The notes beneath the pieces were generated by a model, which was not told the origin of the DNA, made no database searches, and saw only the letters and a program-made list of their open reading frames with translations. The translations under genes were made by a program, and so were the position numbers. Shown here in pieces: positions 8,301 to 9,596 of a stretch of 9,596 bases of DNA. The DNA is taken from positions 1 to 9,596 of the forward strand of contig JANJUT010000004.1 in the NCBI GenBank assembly GCA_024710445.1. Direction: 5' to 3'. Each line of letters begins with the position of its first letter. The first letter of the stretch is position 1. This DNA is from Thiobacillus sp. Lineage in GTDB: Bacteria > Pseudomonadota > Gammaproteobacteria > Burkholderiales > Thiobacillaceae.

Positions 8301-8544
8301 AACGCGCTTGAAGACGGTTGCGAAAGGGACGATCGGCGGCAATACCAAGGAAAGCCAGTTCTGCTGGATCAACGGCGGGTATGACAATGCGGCAACCCGT
8401 AAGCCCAACCACCAACTCCCGGATTTCACCGAAGGCAAACAAGGAAAAAGCCGGCGAAGCCACATCCAATGTGGATCCCCCGACTAGGCATTTCCTCAGT
8501 TCATCGACAACACGATCCGAACCACTATTTTTAATAAGTTTCAT
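5347..8544 (-). CDS. SNF2-type superfamily 2 helicase with a degenerate PLD-like N-terminal domain
   Basis: This 1065-aa protein has the full SNF2/HepA-like motor: motif I ADSVGLGKT (residues 254-262), motif II DESH (344-347), motif III LSATP (381-385), a motif IV region VILFTAFADTADYL (685-698), motif V ATDCISEGQN (763-772) and motif VI QRFGRIDR (793-800). About 300 residues lie between the lobes, with an acidic helical stretch near 590-615. Residues of about 20-165 resemble a phospholipase-D-like domain (STLDVASPAFSLFAFGEI; then CTFSTEGLG and a closing ASWFAVLWDGL), but no HxK(x4)D catalytic motif is seen. It probably uses ATP to move on or remodel DNA for the downstream restriction-modification proteins. 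The ATG overlaps the stop of the broken AbiEii frame (ATGA), and no good ribosome-binding site precedes it. The gene is complete and undamaged. Confidence 0.93.
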   Translation of the reverse strand: MKLIKNSGSDRVVDELRKCLVGGSTLDVASPAFSLFAFGEIRELVVGLTGCRIVIPAVDPAELAFLGIAADRPFRNRLQARWLAKQCANWIERVVEIRQAAGAIPQAMLVAGNSDSSHHCVVTGNCTFSTEGLGITPGSPFSLIQSSETSQECATLASWFAVLWDGLAAKQDAKNALLDKLKAFVEPKKPALIYYQILYQLFKDQGDELDEERIVKSATGIKNTTVWKKLYKFQRDGVVGAIDKLERHGGCIIADSVGLGKTFEALAIIKYYELRNDRVLVLAPKRLRENWTIYKTNDKRNVLATDRFNYDVLNHTDLSRDNGQSGDIDLAHVNWGNYDLVVIDESHNFRNKATHKDRDTRYSRLMRNIIQSGVKTRVLMLSATPVNNRLSDLKNQIAFVTEGDDTALSEQGIPSIEATVRQAQLQFNRWLNLEETDRKSSRLMDMLGFDYFKLLDLLTIARSRKHIEKYYGTDETGKFPERLKPINIKADVDLTGTFPAIRDVNNEIRRLNLSVYAPMRYVLPHKQAAYDAKYSTQIRGGESFFRQVDREESLIHLLRVNILKRMESSVASFALTIQRQLADVESMIARIEAHEESVEEISIDDVEVDDPNYETLLIGRKVKVLLQDVDRVRWQQDLIEDRNRLHTLLSAARLVDASRDAKLAALKEVITRKCSEPLNPGNRKVILFTAFADTADYLYRELSGWAQQELGLHSAVVTGTGGNKATLPGLRKDLASILSTFAPRAKERPAELAEDGDLDLLIATDCISEGQNLQDCDALINYDIHWNPVRIIQRFGRIDRIGSPNQRIQLINFWPNMELEEYINLEQRVSGRMVLLDISATGEENLIEQQSGNPMNDLEYRRQQLIKMQETVIDLEDLSSGVSITDLTLSDYRIDLAGFLKEHSGQLDSLPLGTFAVTTTPEAAIAPGILFCLRAEGDAANRAADPGYPLAPYYLVHIGDDGAVLLPYTQAKQALDTLKRVCMGRDLPDAGAYARFDKATKDGQDMSHAQLLLAKAVATIVGKKEERAVASLFTPGGTHAQKGEFAGSNDFEVVAFLVILPEASA

Positions 8545-9060
8545 GGGGCGCAGATTGGGAGTTTATGTTTATCGCGTGGTGCCGCCCCTAAAGCTGAAAA
8601 GCCAGTCGCCACGCTGTGGGTGAAATGATTGTACGGCACGATGGTGTTGCCATAGCAGACACCCACTTCCATGAACACCCGGATTCCATTTGTGGCGCGG
8701 GTAGCCTTTAATGAGCCCAGGATGTAACCCAGGCAGGCCTGCTTGGTGGCCTTCAGGCGAAGTCGTTGCTGCTTGCCAGAGAGTCCTTCCAGATCACCCA
8801 CCTCGATGTCCAAGCCAATGTCCTCCCGGAACACCGTGATATCGATGTCTTCAGAAAACCGGGAGATCAGCCCGTAGGCCTTGGACAGCGATGTCCCGCC
8901 CTTGAAGAGCAGGCGTGGCTCGCCGGTGTCGCGGCCGCTGAACAGCAGGTCCAGCACACAGGACACCCAGAAATCCTTCTCCACATTCTGGATCGGCGTG
9001 CCGAGCCTGTTGGCGGTCGTCAGGAGAGGCGGCGATGATGCGAAGAAAGCCGGCGTTCAC
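8541..9060 (-). pseudogene. AbiEii/AbiGii-family nucleotidyltransferase toxin, frameshifted and 3'-truncated
   Basis: The expected start is GTG at 9058-9060, overlapping the antitoxin stop as GTGA. It reads NAGFLRIIAASPDDR, an AbiEii-like beginning, then runs out of frame. The family sequence resumes in another frame as TANRLGTPIQNVEKDFW and continues from a possible internal GTG at 8984 for 147 codons. That frame holds the nucleotidyltransferase core, FKGGTSLSK (27-35) and RFSEDIDI (42-49). AbiEii proteins are usually near 300 residues; here family likeness fades after KQACLGYILGSL (81-92, near 8705), and the remaining codons run to a stop overlapping the helicase ATG. In the intact family this enzyme is the toxin neutralised by AbiEi. 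The piece left lacks its N-terminus and C-terminal half, so toxicity is unlikely. A shortened product from the internal GTG cannot be excluded. Confidence 0.85.
8545..8588 (-). repeat. Inverted repeat GGGGCG/CGCCCC just before the helicase start
   Basis: On the minus strand GGGGCG (8588-8583) is followed after 32 nt by CGCCCC (8550-8545), which directly abuts the helicase ATG. In mRNA this could pair and hide the start region, where no Shine-Dalgarno sequence is visible. The 6-bp stem with a long loop is weak evidence of a control element. Confidence 0.25.
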
Positions 9061-9596
9061 GGTGAAGCCTTGGTGCTTGCCTGCTCGGATCTGGCAAGCA
9101 GATCGCGAACCCACTGTTGCATCCACGACGGCACAGTGTGTAAACCGGATCGCAGATCATCACGAATCACGCTTCCCTGGCTGGAGTCCTGCAGTAGCCG
9201 AATGAGCCTGGCTTGAATCGCATCCTGATCGACCTGGGTGCCACTCTTCAGACCTTCGCGCAGCCAGTACAAGGCTTGAACCACCCGCATGGCTGGGCGA
9301 CCAGCCCAGTAGAGTTTGCTTGGCGCCGTCAGCTTGAACTGGAGGGTCAATTTGCCCAACTGGATCGGTCGCAACCGACCATCCGTATGTACGACAACCT
9401 GCCCTGGCACCGCATTGGTCAGGCCCAGATCGTTGGCGGCGGTCATCCCGTCAACCAATACGCGCACCTGGTCGCGGCGACCGACGGCATCGATCACACT
9501 GCGGTAATCGGGGGCGGTCGGCTGCCCGGTGAGGGCGTTCATCCGGGACTGGTCGTACAATCCTCGGTCGATGCGGCGCAGATCGTTGCTGGCGAC
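9057..9596 (-). CDS. AbiEi-like (DUF6088) antitoxin/transcriptional regulator, 3' part
   Basis: The frame is open from the right edge to TGA at 9057-9059, giving 179 visible residues. It starts mid-protein with ASNDLRRIDRGLYD, the end of the winged-helix region typical of AbiEi/DUF6088 proteins. The body matches the family: DYRSVIDAVGRRDQ, MTAANDLGLTNAVP, LRPIQLGKLTLQFKL, SKLYWAGRPAMRVVQAL. A TTG at 9560 could be mistaken for the start, but the conserved frame continues upstream of it, so the true start is outside the window. In AbiE systems this protein represses its own promoter and neutralises the AbiEii toxin. Here its toxin partner is broken, so it may persist only as a regulator or relic. 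Its stop overlaps the original toxin start (GTGA), the usual coupled layout. Confidence 0.88.
   Translation of the reverse strand, partial: VASNDLRRIDRGLYDQSRMNALTGQPTAPDYRSVIDAVGRRDQVRVLVDGMTAANDLGLTNAVPGQVVVHTDGRLRPIQLGKLTLQFKLTAPSKLYWAGRPAMRVVQALYWLREGLKSGTQVDQDAIQARLIRLLQDSSQGSVIRDDLRSGLHTVPSWMQQWVRDLLARSEQASTKASP

Noticed and set aside
9558..9560. TTG as the start of the AbiEi-like gene
   Set aside because: Family-like sequence (LRRIDRG) continues in frame upstream to the window edge, so the gene begins outside.
1..9596. CRISPR array, tRNA or rRNA genes, insertion sequence ends
   Set aside because: No regularly spaced direct repeats, no tRNA-like or rRNA-like stretch and no transposase frame were seen; nearly all bases are accounted for by coding sequence.

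Overview
The window is a dense, moderately GC-rich stretch in which every supported gene lies on the minus strand, so transcription runs from the right edge (9596) to the left edge (1). The proteins, GC content and codon use suggest a proteobacterium, probably beta or gamma. That is inferred from protein style only; no rRNA or housekeeping gene is present to confirm it. The whole window reads as a bacterial defence island with no housekeeping genes.

In transcription order: (1) the 3' part of an AbiEi/DUF6088-type antitoxin gene, cut by the right edge; (2) a broken AbiEii-type nucleotidyltransferase toxin gene that overlaps the antitoxin stop, is frameshifted near its start and loses family resemblance before its end; (3) a 1065-aa SNF2-type helicase with a degenerate phospholipase-D-like N-terminus; (4) a 265-aa DUF4391 protein overlapping the helicase by ATGA; (5) after a 69-bp, very AT-rich gap, an AbiL/RloA-like AAA ATPase and (6) RloB, a TOPRIM-like partner; (7) a 636-aa beta-class, type III Mod-like adenine DNA methyltransferase; (8) the first 195 codons of a type III Res-like helicase/nuclease, cut by the left edge.

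Helicase, DUF4391, Mod and Res appear to form one restriction-modification-like system. Mod would methylate and recognise sites, Res would translocate and cut, and the SNF2 helicase and DUF4391 protein are extra parts of unknown role. The ATPase-RloB pair looks like an abortive-infection module lodged inside that operon. It has its own strong ribosome-binding site and a possible promoter in the AT-rich gap. The AbiE pair at the upstream border looks like an older toxin-antitoxin system whose toxin has decayed.

The most unusual signals are three. The ATPase gene carries two 8-nt G/C homopolymers. The one at its 3' end sits on a perfect slippery heptamer followed by a hairpin, and a -1 shift there would join the ATPase in frame to RloB through a glycine-rich linker. 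The methyltransferase has a low-GC central segment that coincides with its target recognition region, suggesting specificity exchange. The AbiEii frameshift can be explained by a deletion between short direct repeats.
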